Source of the DNA: JAXLQL01 sp046331625 | GTDB taxonomy: Bacteria > Acidobacteriota > Terriglobia > Bryobacterales > Bryobacteraceae | DNA length: 64,000 nt | Assembly: GCA_046331625.1 (NCBI GenBank) | Contig: JAXLQL010000009.1 | Location: forward strand, 248,001 to 312,000 | Direction of reading: 5' to 3' | Shown here: positions 7,486-16,470 of the stretch, piece after piece | Position numbering within the stretch: the first letter of the stretch is position 1 | Layout of the letters: each line of letters opens with the position of its first letter | The notes under the pieces: model-generated | Database searches by the model: none | The model's input: only the letters and a program-made list of their open reading frames with translations | Told to the model about the DNA's origin: nothing | Made by a program: the position numbers and the translations under genes

Positions 7486-8358
7486 ATGCCAAAGCACGTA
7501 CCGGTCATGGAGGAGGAAGCCCTCGAGTGGCTGGCCGTGCGCGCGGATGGAACTTACGTGGATTGCACGACCGGGCTGGGCGGCCATGGCCGGAGAGTGG
7601 CCGCCTTGCTGGGTGCAGCCGGGCGCTTGGTTTGCCTCGACCGGGATGCCGAGTCGCTCGAGCTGGCGCGCGAGGCTTTGGCTCCGCTGCATGCGGGGAT
7701 CGTGTTCGAGCACGCCTCGTTCGCGGAACTACCTGCGACGCTCGCCAAGCTGGGTATCGGGAAAGTGGACGGGTTGCTCGCCGATCTCGGCTGGAGCATG
7801 CATCAGTTGCTTTCGGCGGAACGAGGATTCAGCTTCCAACTGGACGGTCCGTTGGACATGCGGATGGACCGGTCATCGGATGGACCGACCGCGGCCGACA
7901 TCATCAATTTTGCTCACGAAGATCGAATCGCCGACATTTTGTACCGGTTCGGCGAGGAAAGGAGGTCGCGGAGAATCGCAAGGGCAATCCTGCGGGCTCG
8001 GCCTGTCTCGAGTACGAAACGTCTGGCAACGATCATCGAACAGGCCGTGCCGCGGGAAGGACGCATTTCTCCAGCGACGAAAACTTTCCAAGCTCTTCGG
8101 ATCGCCGTCAACGGCGAGTTCGAGCAACTCGAAGCTTTGTTACAAGCCATTCCGGAAGTAGTGAACAGCGGTGGACGCGCGGTGATCATCACGTTCCATT
8201 CGCTGGAAGACCGGATGGTGAAGCGCGCGTTTCAGGATCTGGCTCGCGGCGGGCGGGCGCGGATTCTGACCAAACACGTGGTGACGCCCTCGGAGGAGGA
8301 AGTGCGGCGCAATCCGGCTTCGCGTTCGGCGAAGCTTCGTGCGCTGCAAATTTCTTAG
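7486..8358 (+). CDS. rsmH: 16S rRNA (cytosine-1402-N4)-methyltransferase RsmH
   Basis: 290 aa. N-terminal HVPVMEEEALEWL and the SAM-binding motif YVDCTTGLGGHGRRVAALL are the classic MraW/RsmH signatures; GLLADLGWSMHQLLSAERGFSF and the GPLDMRMD block follow, and the C-terminus carries VIITFHSLEDRMVKRAF. The enzyme adds a methyl group to N4 of C1402 in the decoding centre of 16S rRNA. Its position between mraZ and ftsL is the standard dcw order. Confidence 0.96.
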   Translation: MPKHVPVMEEEALEWLAVRADGTYVDCTTGLGGHGRRVAALLGAAGRLVCLDRDAESLELAREALAPLHAGIVFEHASFAELPATLAKLGIGKVDGLLADLGWSMHQLLSAERGFSFQLDGPLDMRMDRSSDGPTAADIINFAHEDRIADILYRFGEERRSRRIARAILRARPVSSTKRLATIIEQAVPREGRISPATKTFQALRIAVNGEFEQLEALLQAIPEVVNSGGRAVIITFHSLEDRMVKRAFQDLARGGRARILTKHVVTPSEEEVRRNPASRSAKLRALQIS

Positions 8359-8411
8359 ATCGGAGAATCGCGGCTGGCAGGCGGGCCGGCCCATAGAGGT
8401 TTCATCAATCC

Positions 8412-8921
8412 ATGGCAACGATGGCAGCATACCCGAGACCGGAGCATCAGGAGTGGGGTGGAGACGACCTGGCTTCGGTACGGAAACTGTCGCCGGAAGA
8501 CCCGGAAGCCTACCGGATCCGGCCGTTTCCGAATGAAGACGTAGTGTTCTGGCGCAAGATCGAGATCGACAACAGCCGTGTGGTGCGGCAAGCCGATCCC
8601 GGTGTGGCGGAAAAATGTTGGCGCTTCTTCAGCATCATGGCGATCTTCGTGGTGCTGGTGGTGGGACTGTTGATGCCCAACGCGGTGGCGTTGCGCAACT
8701 CGATGCAAAAGGCGCGGCTCGAAACGCGCCATCAGGAACTGCTCAAGGAACGGAAGCTACTGCGTGTGCGCGAGGGCGAGTTGACCCGGCAAGACCGCCT
8801 GGAAGCTCTCGCCCGGCAATACGGCATGCAGGACGCCAAGCCAAGCCAAGTGGTGAACCTGCGCACGCCTGACCGGAATGGTCCGGTGGAGGCGCGCCAA
8901 AGGACCGGTGCCCGCCGCTGA
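8412..8921 (+). CDS. ftsL: FtsL-like division protein
   Basis: 169 aa bitopic membrane protein: a cytoplasmic N-terminus of about 70 residues, one membrane helix (about 71-89, FFSIMAIFVVLVVGLLMP) and a periplasmic coiled-coil segment (RNSMQKARLETRHQELLKERKLL as a heptad-rich stretch). It ends with a leucine/arginine region LTRQDRLEALARQYGM, typical of FtsL/DivIC proteins. Sequence identity in this family is always low, so the call rests on architecture plus location between rsmH and ftsI. FtsL joins the FtsQ-FtsL-FtsB complex that activates FtsW-FtsI. No separate FtsB gene is visible in the window. Confidence 0.75.
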   Translation: MATMAAYPRPEHQEWGGDDLASVRKLSPEDPEAYRIRPFPNEDVVFWRKIEIDNSRVVRQADPGVAEKCWRFFSIMAIFVVLVVGLLMPNAVALRNSMQKARLETRHQELLKERKLLRVREGELTRQDRLEALARQYGMQDAKPSQVVNLRTPDRNGPVEARQRTGARR

Positions 8922-8957
8922 TGCGGCGAACCGGCCTCACGAGCGGGGAGCATTCCA

Positions 8958-10943
8958 ATGGCCGACGCTCATGAATCCATTCCCGAAGTTCGCAGGCTCC
9001 GCCGCGTTGCGCGCGTAGCTCTGTTGTGGGCGGCGGTGATCTTCACCCGCCTCGCGTATCTGCAAATCTTCCATCACGCCGAAATGGTGAAGCTGGCCAA
9101 TCGCCAGCAGACGCGCGAGGAAGAAATTCCAGCGTTGCGCGCCACCATTTACTCCCGCGGTGGAGACGCGCTGGCGCTGAGCAAACCCGTGTACTCCTTC
9201 GGCGTCAACGTGAAGAAGCTGCCGTCACCGGGGATCGCTTTCGATGTCATCGCCGAAACGCTGCATGTCGAGGCCGCCGAACTGCACCGGCTCTATGACA
9301 AGGCCAAGGCGAACGGCAAGGCCACGTTCTGGCTGAAGCGAAAACTCGAAGAGTCCGAAGCCAAGAGCATCCTGGCTTACAAGTGGGAGTGGGCGGAACT
9401 GCAGCGCTCGAGCAAGCGCGTGTATCCGCAGGGACGGACCGCGGGCCATCTCGTAGGTTGGACTTCGGACGACAAAGGTCTCGCCGGAATCGAAATGAGC
9501 CAGGACTCGAAGCTGCGCGGCGTGCCTGGAAAGCTGCGTGTCTACACCGACGTGAACGGCCGCGTGATCGGGCAGCAGCGTCTGATCAAGGCTCCGCAGC
9601 AGGGCACCGACATCGGGCTCACCATCGACGCGCCGCTGCAATTCTATTGCGACCGCCGCATCGAGCAGGCTGTTTCCGACAATCATTGCCAATCGGGAAC
9701 CATCGTGGTGATGGATCCGAACAACGGCGACGTGCTGGCGATGTCGGCCTATCCAGGGTTCGACCCCGCCGCGCCCACCAAAGAGCGCAACGGGCATCCG
9801 GCTGTGGCCGAAGCGCGCGACCCGGGTTCGGTGATGAAGGTGTTCACCGCCGCCGCTGCCTTCGAGCATACGCGGCTCACGGCGAAGAGCTGGATCCCCG
9901 GCGGCAACGGACTGTTCCGCTATGGCAAAGGCGACGCCGTGATTCACGACACGCACTCCTTCTCCGGCCTTCGTCTCGAAGAGGCAATTTGGCACTCGAG
10001 CAACATCTGCGCGATCAACATCGGCATCACTGTGGGCAAGGACAACCTGACGTCTGTCTTCTCGTCGCTCGGTTTTGGCAAGAAGACCGGGATTCCACTG
10101 CCGGGCGAACACAGCGGCATTCTCAAGACCCCCGAGCATCCGCGCTGGCGCAAGAGCACGCTCTTCTACATGGCGTTCGGACACGAGATGACCGCCACCA
10201 CACTCCAGATGGCGCGAGCCGCATCCGCCATCGCCAACGGTGGATACCTCGTGCAGCCGCGCCTGGTCGAGTGGACGCAGCAAGACAACGGCGATCGGCG
10301 CAAAGAACCTTACGCTTCAAAGGTCCGAGTGCTTTCCGGCGACACCGCCACCGAGATCCGCCGTATCACCGAAGGCGTGATGCTCTACGGCACTGGCAAA
10401 GGCGCCAAGCTCGCCGAGTACACGGGTGGTGGAAAGACCGGTACGGCGCAGATGTTCGAAGGCAAGAAGTACGGCCACCGGTACGCATCGAGCTTCATGG
10501 GTTACTCGCCGCTGCAGGTTCCGAAGGTGGTTGTCGTGGTGACGCTCAACGGAACTCGCAAGCTGGCCGGCGATTCGGCGGCTCCGGTATACAAGGATGT
10601 CGCGCTTCGCGCGCTGCGCGCAGTGGCGCAGGAGCCCGATGTGCCGCGCAAAGACGGCGCTCCCGTGGAAGCGGATGAGGTTGAAGACGCCGTCGAGGTT
10701 CCAATGGAAACTGCTCCGCGCGTGGTCGAGGAGGAGGAGACTCCTGCCCGCGTAACCGAAATCGCCACGGGAGCGAAGGTACCCGATTTCCGCGGCAAGG
10801 CCAAAGACGAGGTCATCCGGGCCACCACGGAAATGGGCATTCCCGTGCAGTTGACGGGACTGGGACTGGCGCGGAGGCAGGATCCGGCGCCGGGAAGCCC
10901 GATGGTGCGTGGCTTGAAGTTGAAGGTCCATTTCGCGCAGTGA
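8958..10943 (+). CDS. ftsI: Peptidoglycan transpeptidase FtsI (PBP3-type) with PASTA domain
   Basis: 661 aa. One N-terminal membrane helix (about 17-36), the class B PBP dimerisation domain (RATIYSRGGDALA, QGRTAGHLVG) and the transpeptidase domain with all three active-site motifs: SVMK (S291-K294, the acylated serine), SSN (347-349) and KTGTA (493-497). Residues about 612-661 (VPDFRGKAKDEVIRATTEMG) form a single PASTA repeat, common in FtsI-like proteins outside Proteobacteria. It crosslinks septal peptidoglycan together with the glycosyltransferase FtsW (15.1 kb). A Glu/Val-rich linker lies between the catalytic and PASTA domains. Confidence 0.96.
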   Translation: MADAHESIPEVRRLRRVARVALLWAAVIFTRLAYLQIFHHAEMVKLANRQQTREEEIPALRATIYSRGGDALALSKPVYSFGVNVKKLPSPGIAFDVIAETLHVEAAELHRLYDKAKANGKATFWLKRKLEESEAKSILAYKWEWAELQRSSKRVYPQGRTAGHLVGWTSDDKGLAGIEMSQDSKLRGVPGKLRVYTDVNGRVIGQQRLIKAPQQGTDIGLTIDAPLQFYCDRRIEQAVSDNHCQSGTIVVMDPNNGDVLAMSAYPGFDPAAPTKERNGHPAVAEARDPGSVMKVFTAAAAFEHTRLTAKSWIPGGNGLFRYGKGDAVIHDTHSFSGLRLEEAIWHSSNICAINIGITVGKDNLTSVFSSLGFGKKTGIPLPGEHSGILKTPEHPRWRKSTLFYMAFGHEMTATTLQMARAASAIANGGYLVQPRLVEWTQQDNGDRRKEPYASKVRVLSGDTATEIRRITEGVMLYGTGKGAKLAEYTGGGKTGTAQMFEGKKYGHRYASSFMGYSPLQVPKVVVVVTLNGTRKLAGDSAAPVYKDVALRALRAVAQEPDVPRKDGAPVEADEVEDAVEVPMETAPRVVEEEETPARVTEIATGAKVPDFRGKAKDEVIRATTEMGIPVQLTGLGLARRQDPAPGSPMVRGLKLKVHFAQ

Positions 10944-10980
10944 AGACGGTCCGCCACGGCGGAACCGCAAACGGCCGGTT

Positions 10981-12483
10981 ATGTTTGAAACGCGTCCACA
11001 ACCCGTTCCGCTCGACGAATTGCTGGCAGCCGCCGGCGTCGAGTTCGCGCGTGGCAGCGGCGTGCCAGTGCATGGTCTCGAGTATGATTCCAGGCGCGTA
11101 GAACCGGGTTTTCTGTTCTTTGCATTCGCCGGCGCGAAGGCCGATGGACGCCAGTTCGCATCCGCCGCGCTCGAAAAGGGAGCGGTGGCTGTGATTTCAG
11201 AGACGGCCAAACCCGAGGCGTTTCCCGGGACGTGGATCCAGGTGTTTCACGGGCGGCGCGCTCTGGCCATGATGAGCCGGCGCTTCTACACCGCTGCGGC
11301 GACCATCCAGATCACGGCGTGTACCGGAACCAACGGAAAGACCACCACCTGTTGCCTGATTGACACGATCCTGCAGACGGCCGGGTTCGCGACGGCTCTG
11401 GTCGGCACGATCGACTATCACGTGGCGGGCATCAAGCGGAAAGCGGTCAACACGACGCCCGAATCGCTCGACCTCTATCGGCTCTATCAGGAACTGGCGG
11501 CGCGCGGCGGCACGCACGCCACGATGGAAGTTTCCTCGCACGCGCTTGCACTGGGCCGCGTGTGGGGCTTCCAGTTCCACACCGCCATCTACACGAATCT
11601 GACGCGAGACCATCTGGACTTCCACTCGACGATGGAAGACTACTTCGTCTCCAAGTGCCAGTTGTTCGCAGGCCAAGCGGCCCCTCCCCCAAAATTCGCG
11701 GTGATCAACGCAGACGATGCCTGGTCACCGCGAATTCCGATCGCCGCTTCCACGGAGGTGATTCGCTATGGCTTGTCGAAGCAGGCGCCGCTGCGCGCCG
11801 AGAATATCGAAGCCGGATTTCGCGGCTTGCGCTATGACGCAGTTTGGGAAGGCGGGCGCTGCACGGTCTCTTCGCCGCTCACTGGATCGATCAATGTCTA
11901 CAACACACTCGCCGCATTCGGCGCGGGATTGAGTTACGGCCTCGATCCGGCTGTGGTCGCTCGCGGGATTGCGGCTCGCAGCGCCGTGGCGGGCCGCTTC
12001 GAACGCGTGGACGAAGGACAGCCATTTCTCGTGGCTGTGGACTACGCGCATACCGATGACGCTCTGCGGCGCACGATTCAAGTGGCGCGTTCGCTGGCCA
12101 CCGGACGCGTGATCACGTTATTCGGATGCGGCGGAGATCGGGATCGCGCCAAACGCCCACTGATGGGCCGCGCCGCCGGCGAAGACAGTGACTACGTGGT
12201 GCTCACTTCCGATAACCCACGCAGCGAAGATCCAGCGGCCATCATCGCCGATGCGCTTGGGGGCCTCGAACCCACGGGTCGCGCTCATGCGGTGGAGGCT
12301 GATCGCGAAAGAGCGATTCACGCGGCGATCGCCGAAGCGCGCTCGGGCGATGTGGTGCTGTTGGCCGGAAAAGGTCACGAAGATTATCAGGTCCTGAAGG
12401 ACCGAACGATTCATTTCGACGATCGGGAGATAGCCCGCGCCGCCCTGCGCGAAATCGGCTATCGCCGGGGAGGAGACGCTTGA
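10981..12483 (+). CDS. murE: UDP-MurNAc-tripeptide synthetase MurE (meso-diaminopimelate-adding type)
   Basis: 500 aa Mur ligase. N-terminal UDP-binding domain (EYDSRRVEPGFLFFAFAGAKADG), ATP-binding P-loop TGTNGKTTT (115-123) and the carbamylated-Lys/His region of the central domain. The C-terminal domain has the specificity motif DNPR (411-414), which in characterised MurE enzymes marks meso-diaminopimelate rather than lysine as third residue. It adds that amino acid to UDP-MurNAc-L-Ala-D-Glu in the cytoplasm. The next enzyme of the pathway, MurF, is missing from the expected downstream position. Confidence 0.96.
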   Translation: MFETRPQPVPLDELLAAAGVEFARGSGVPVHGLEYDSRRVEPGFLFFAFAGAKADGRQFASAALEKGAVAVISETAKPEAFPGTWIQVFHGRRALAMMSRRFYTAAATIQITACTGTNGKTTTCCLIDTILQTAGFATALVGTIDYHVAGIKRKAVNTTPESLDLYRLYQELAARGGTHATMEVSSHALALGRVWGFQFHTAIYTNLTRDHLDFHSTMEDYFVSKCQLFAGQAAPPPKFAVINADDAWSPRIPIAASTEVIRYGLSKQAPLRAENIEAGFRGLRYDAVWEGGRCTVSSPLTGSINVYNTLAAFGAGLSYGLDPAVVARGIAARSAVAGRFERVDEGQPFLVAVDYAHTDDALRRTIQVARSLATGRVITLFGCGGDRDRAKRPLMGRAAGEDSDYVVLTSDNPRSEDPAAIIADALGGLEPTGRAHAVEADRERAIHAAIAEARSGDVVLLAGKGHEDYQVLKDRTIHFDDREIARAALREIGYRRGGDA

Positions 12484-12525
12484 AACTCGCTTTCTACAGC
12501 CGCAGGGTCGGGATCCCGGGCGGCG

Positions 12526-12595
12526 GCGCGGCGTCTGGACAGGTCCGTGGGACGCGATGGGACGCAACCACGAAATCTCGCGCCAGACGCCGCGC
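12526..12595 (+). repeat. Perfect 13-bp inverted repeat in the murE-mraY gap
   Basis: GCGCGGCGTCTGG at 12526-12538 is exactly complementary to CCAGACGCCGCGC at 12583-12595, separated by 44 bases. It could form a very stable GC hairpin in the transcript. The loop contains a GGGACGC direct repeat (12549 and 12560 region). It lies in the 139-bp gap where murF would normally stand. No U-tract follows, so it is not a classical terminator. Confidence 0.6.
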
Positions 12596-12622
12596 GGTTG
12601 TTTCAAGCGTGCCGGTTTGACG

Positions 12623-13756
12623 ATGCTGTATTGGCTTTTTTACGAAACGCTGTTTCCTTATTACGGGACGCTACGCCTGTTCGGATACGTGACGTTCCGC
12701 ACGGCGCTGGCCAGCCTGTTGGCGCTGGCGATGTGTATTTTGCTGGGGCCCTGGCTCATCGATCGCTTGCGGCAATTTCAGATCTCGCAATACATTCGCG
12801 AGGAAGGCCCGCAGTGGCACAAAAAGAAGGCCGGCACGCCGACGATGGGAGGGGTGCTGATCATTCTTTCGATCGTGATTCCGGTTTTGCTCTTCGCGAA
12901 CCTGCGCAATCCGTTCGTGTGGATCGCGATGCTGGGGCTGCTGGGCTTCGGCGCGGTGGGATTCTGGGACGACTATGCGAAAGTGACGAAGCGGCAGAAC
13001 CTCGGCCTCACGGCGCGTACGAAGTTGGCTCTGCAGGTGGTGGTGGGTTTCCTGATCGCCGGCGCGTTGATCGTGCTGCACTCGCGCGGGCTCTATTCCA
13101 CCACGATGAACGTACCGTTCCTGAAACAATTCAAGCCAGATTTGTTGATCGATGCCTGGCTGGGTTCGCCGTACACGTATCCGCTGGCGTTCGCGGGCTT
13201 CTTCGCGTTCGTCCTGTTCATTCTGGTGGGTTGCGCCAACGGCGTGAATCTTACCGATGGGCTCGACGGGTTGGCGATCGGGTTGACCATCGTCGCGGCC
13301 GGAGCGATGACGGTGCTCACCTATGTGAGCTCGCACGCGGTGTTCGCCACCTATCTCGACCTGCAGCGCGTTCCGCAGAGCGCGGAACTGGTGATTTTCT
13401 GCGGCGCGATGACCGGCGCGGCGATCGGCTTTTTGTGGCACAATGCACACCCGGCGGATATTTTCATGGGTGACGTCGGCGCGCTCGGCTTGGGGGGGGC
13501 CATCAGCACCGTGGCGATTCTGATCAAGCAGGAACTCCTGCTCCCGTTCATCGGCGGCGTGTTCGTGCTCGAAGCGCTCTCGGTGATCGCGCAGGTGGCG
13601 AGTGTGCGGTTGCGCGGCAAGCGGGTGTTGTTGATGTCGCCGCTGCATCATCATTTCGAGGCATCTGGTTGGGAGGAGTCGAAAGTCGTGGTCCGGTTTT
13701 GGATCGCGGGCTTGCTGATGGCGCTGTTCGCGCTCACGACTCTGAAGTTGAGGTGA
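12623..13756 (+). CDS. mraY: Phospho-N-acetylmuramoyl-pentapeptide-transferase MraY
   Basis: 377 aa from ATG 12623 (MLYWLFYETLFP), the usual MraY N-terminus; upstream in-frame codons back to 12557 do not resemble the family. It is polytopic (about ten membrane helices). Conserved blocks include KKAGTPTMGG, the active-site aspartates in GFWDDYAK and NLTDGLDGLAIG, and the HHH-containing MSPLHHHFE. It transfers phospho-MurNAc-pentapeptide to undecaprenyl phosphate to make lipid I at the inner membrane. The pentapeptide substrate requires MurF, which must be encoded elsewhere. Confidence 0.96.
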   Translation: MLYWLFYETLFPYYGTLRLFGYVTFRTALASLLALAMCILLGPWLIDRLRQFQISQYIREEGPQWHKKKAGTPTMGGVLIILSIVIPVLLFANLRNPFVWIAMLGLLGFGAVGFWDDYAKVTKRQNLGLTARTKLALQVVVGFLIAGALIVLHSRGLYSTTMNVPFLKQFKPDLLIDAWLGSPYTYPLAFAGFFAFVLFILVGCANGVNLTDGLDGLAIGLTIVAAGAMTVLTYVSSHAVFATYLDLQRVPQSAELVIFCGAMTGAAIGFLWHNAHPADIFMGDVGALGLGGAISTVAILIKQELLLPFIGGVFVLEALSVIAQVASVRLRGKRVLLMSPLHHHFEASGWEESKVVVRFWIAGLLMALFALTTLKLR

Positions 13757-13760
13757 TGCA

Positions 13761-15104
13761 GTGAAGGTAGCCGGAGTGGAGATTGGGGGAGCGCGCGTAC
13801 TAGTAGTGGGCATGGCTCGCAGCGGTATCGCAGCCGCGCGCCTGTTGCGTGCGCAGGGAGCACTGGTGACGGCTACCGACTCGCGTTCGCTCGGCGAGTT
13901 GAAAGGCGTGAGCGCGGAGCTCGAATCCATCGGCGCGGTGTTTGTTTCGCAAAGCGGCGACGTAGCCCGCGGCCATGCGCTCGTGGTGATTTCGCCGGGC
14001 GTTCCCATCGATGCCGAGCCGCTCGAGAACGCGCGCCGGATGGGAATTCCGGTGACCGGCGAAATCGAGCTGGCGAGTTACTTTCTGCGCGGACCCGTGT
14101 GCGCCATCACGGGATCAAACGGGAAGACGACCACGACTTCTCTCGTGGGCCATATTCTGCGCGAGTCCGGAATTGCGGTGCAGGTGGGCGGGAATATCGG
14201 CACGGCGCCGGCTTCGATGGTGGAGACGTCACGGGACGACCAGTGGAACGTGCTCGAAGTCTCGAGCTTTCAGCTCGAAGCGGTGTCGCACTTTCGCGCG
14301 CGCATCGGTGTGTGCCTCAACATCACGGAAGATCATCTTGACCGGCACGGATCGATGGCCGTGTACGAAGCCGCCAAGGGCCGGTTGTTCGAAACGCAAG
14401 ACGAATACGGATTCGCCGTGTTGAATGCGGACGACCCAGCATGCGTGCGCTACGCCGCGCTTGGGCCGGGCAAGCCGCTCTGGTTCAGCCTGAGCAACCC
14501 CGTGACGCCCGGAGTTTGGTTACAATTTCATGAGATTTTGTTTGATGGCGAGAAGCTGATGGATTCGCGGGAAATTCCGCTGCGCGGGTTGCACAACGTG
14601 CAAAACGTGCTCGCCGCGGCGGGCGCTGCCCGGCTCGCGGGTGCGAGTCTGGCGCAAATTTCCGCTGCCGTGCGAACGTTTCCGGGCGTGGAGCATCGCC
14701 TCGAGTTCGTGCGGAAGCTCGACGGGGTGGAGTATTTCAACGACTCGAAGGCGACCAATGTCGACGCGACTTTGAAGGCGATCGACGCGTTTGCCGGCGG
14801 ACTGTGGATCATTCTCGGCGGTAAAGACAAGGGCAGTGATTACGCGCCGCTGCGTGAGCCGCTGCGGGCGAAAGCAAAGGCCGCGCTACTGGTGGGAGCG
14901 GCTGCGCCGAAGATTGCGCGGGCGATCGAAGGTGCGGCGCCGCTGGTGGCGTCCGGGACCATTGCTCAGGCGTTGGATCATGCGCGCCGGCACGCGCGGG
15001 CGGGCGATGTGGTGCTGCTCGCGCCGGCGTGCGCGAGCTTCGATCAGTTCGAGAATTTCGAACATCGGGGGAGAGTGTTCAAGCAATTGGTGGAGGAGCT
15101 ATGA
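13761..15104 (+). CDS. murD: UDP-MurNAc-L-alanine:D-glutamate ligase MurD
   Basis: 447 aa, GTG start four bases after the mraY stop. N-terminal Rossmann-like domain (VLVVGMARSGIAAARLL), ATP P-loop AITGSNGKTTTTSLV (about 113-127), NITEDHLDRHGS in the central domain, and a C-terminal domain with NDSKATN, a strong MurD signature. It adds D-glutamate to UDP-MurNAc-L-Ala. Normal length and complete motif set. Confidence 0.96.
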   Translation: MKVAGVEIGGARVLVVGMARSGIAAARLLRAQGALVTATDSRSLGELKGVSAELESIGAVFVSQSGDVARGHALVVISPGVPIDAEPLENARRMGIPVTGEIELASYFLRGPVCAITGSNGKTTTTSLVGHILRESGIAVQVGGNIGTAPASMVETSRDDQWNVLEVSSFQLEAVSHFRARIGVCLNITEDHLDRHGSMAVYEAAKGRLFETQDEYGFAVLNADDPACVRYAALGPGKPLWFSLSNPVTPGVWLQFHEILFDGEKLMDSREIPLRGLHNVQNVLAAAGAARLAGASLAQISAAVRTFPGVEHRLEFVRKLDGVEYFNDSKATNVDATLKAIDAFAGGLWIILGGKDKGSDYAPLREPLRAKAKAALLVGAAAPKIARAIEGAAPLVASGTIAQALDHARRHARAGDVVLLAPACASFDQFENFEHRGRVFKQLVEEL

Positions 15105-15135
15105 CTGGTCCTTTAGAAGGGAACGAGGCAACCCA

Positions 15136-16470
15136 ATGGCGCAGCGCGTAAAAATGGACTGGGTCCTCTTCTGGACCATCCTCGGTATGGTTGCCATGGG
15201 GCTCGTGATGGTTTACAGCGCCTCCTCGGTGCTCACGGAGCTGAGCGAGAAGATCGCCCGCAATGCCAACTCCGCCCGCGTGGGGCTTCGCATCGGAGCA
15301 GCTCTCGGCGGAGCTCTCGTGCTCTACGCCATGATCCGCCGCTGGCGGCAAGACGCGCTTCCTCTTACTTGGGCGTTCGTGGGGCTGTCGGCCGTTGCGC
15401 TGCTTCAGTTACTCGCTTACTGGATCGCGCAGGACCAATCGGCGCACTACGCGTTCCTGCTCCGGCAAGGCGCGGCGGCGCTGGCGGGGTTCTTCGCGCT
15501 GGTGCTGATCAGCCAGCGCGACTATCGTGACTTCCGCTCGGCTCGATGGGCTTTCGCCGCGTTGGGCATCGTGATCTTTCTGCTGATCCTCGCTTGCATC
15601 GCCGACACGCGGCAGCATCGTTGGATTCGCCTCGGCATCTCGATTCAGCCATCGGAGTTCGCCAAGCCCGCGCTGATCGTTTTTCTCGCCTGGTTCGTGA
15701 CATTGCGCCGCCAAGCGATCAATACTTCGGCGACAGTGTGGCCCGTGGCGATCGCGTTGACGATGATGGCGGGGCTGGTGGTGATCGGCGACTTCGGCAC
15801 GGCTGTGGTGCTGGTGGTCACCGCTGCTGCGATCTTTTATCTTGCCGGGCTCAACCGCCGCTACATTCTTTCCGCGATCGGCATCGGATCCATTCTGCTG
15901 ATGGGCGCCATCGCGTACCGGCCTTATCGCCTGCTGCGGCTGATCCTATTTGTGGACCCCGAATACAAGTACCTTGTCGTGGTCGATCCAGGGAAGAAGA
16001 TGCTGCACTGGGCCGAAGCCAATAGTCCGGTGAAAGACACGTCGTATCACGGATTGCAGTCGAAGATCGCGATCGGCGCGGGCGGCGTGGTTGGGCTGGG
16101 CATCATGGAAAGCCGGCAGAAGATGCTCTTCCTGCCCGAGGCGCACACAGACTTCATCTACGCGATCGTCGCCGAAGAACTGGGGCTTTGGGGCGCTTCT
16201 CTGATCCTTGCTGGATTCCTCGTCATTCTCTGGCGAGGCTATCAGCTTTATTTCACTGCTGCTGACGACTTCGGCCGGTACCTGGCCATCGGGGTCACCA
16301 CGACGCTCGTGTTTCAGGCGCTGCTCAACATGAGCGTGGTGCTCGATCTCGGCCCCACCAAGGGAATTCCTCTGCCGCTGATCAGCTTCGGCGGCAGTTC
16401 GATGCTTTCCACCATGATCTCGCTCGGACTGTTGCTGAGCGTGAGCCAGCGCGCCTCGCATGCCGGATGA
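15136..16470 (+). CDS. ftsW: Septal peptidoglycan glycosyltransferase FtsW (SEDS family)
   Basis: 444 aa from ATG 15136 (MAQRVKMDWVLFWTILG), the first start that gives a normal FtsW N-terminus. It has about ten membrane helices with typical SEDS blocks: GLVMVYSASS, the IQPSEFAKPA motif (positions about 170-180), and near the C-terminus GPTKGIPLPLISFGGSSML. FtsW polymerises lipid II at the septum in complex with FtsI, encoded upstream. The ATG of murG overlaps its stop codon. Confidence 0.96.
   Translation: MAQRVKMDWVLFWTILGMVAMGLVMVYSASSVLTELSEKIARNANSARVGLRIGAALGGALVLYAMIRRWRQDALPLTWAFVGLSAVALLQLLAYWIAQDQSAHYAFLLRQGAAALAGFFALVLISQRDYRDFRSARWAFAALGIVIFLLILACIADTRQHRWIRLGISIQPSEFAKPALIVFLAWFVTLRRQAINTSATVWPVAIALTMMAGLVVIGDFGTAVVLVVTAAAIFYLAGLNRRYILSAIGIGSILLMGAIAYRPYRLLRLILFVDPEYKYLVVVDPGKKMLHWAEANSPVKDTSYHGLQSKIAIGAGGVVGLGIMESRQKMLFLPEAHTDFIYAIVAEELGLWGASLILAGFLVILWRGYQLYFTAADDFGRYLAIGVTTTLVFQALLNMSVVLDLGPTKGIPLPLISFGGSSMLSTMISLGLLLSVSQRASHAG

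Noticed and set aside
12480..12620. 46-codon TTG frame between murE and mraY as a murF remnant
   Set aside because: The SRRVGIPGG piece vaguely recalls the DSRxVxPG motif of Mur ligases, but there is no further similarity and the segment is too short to judge.
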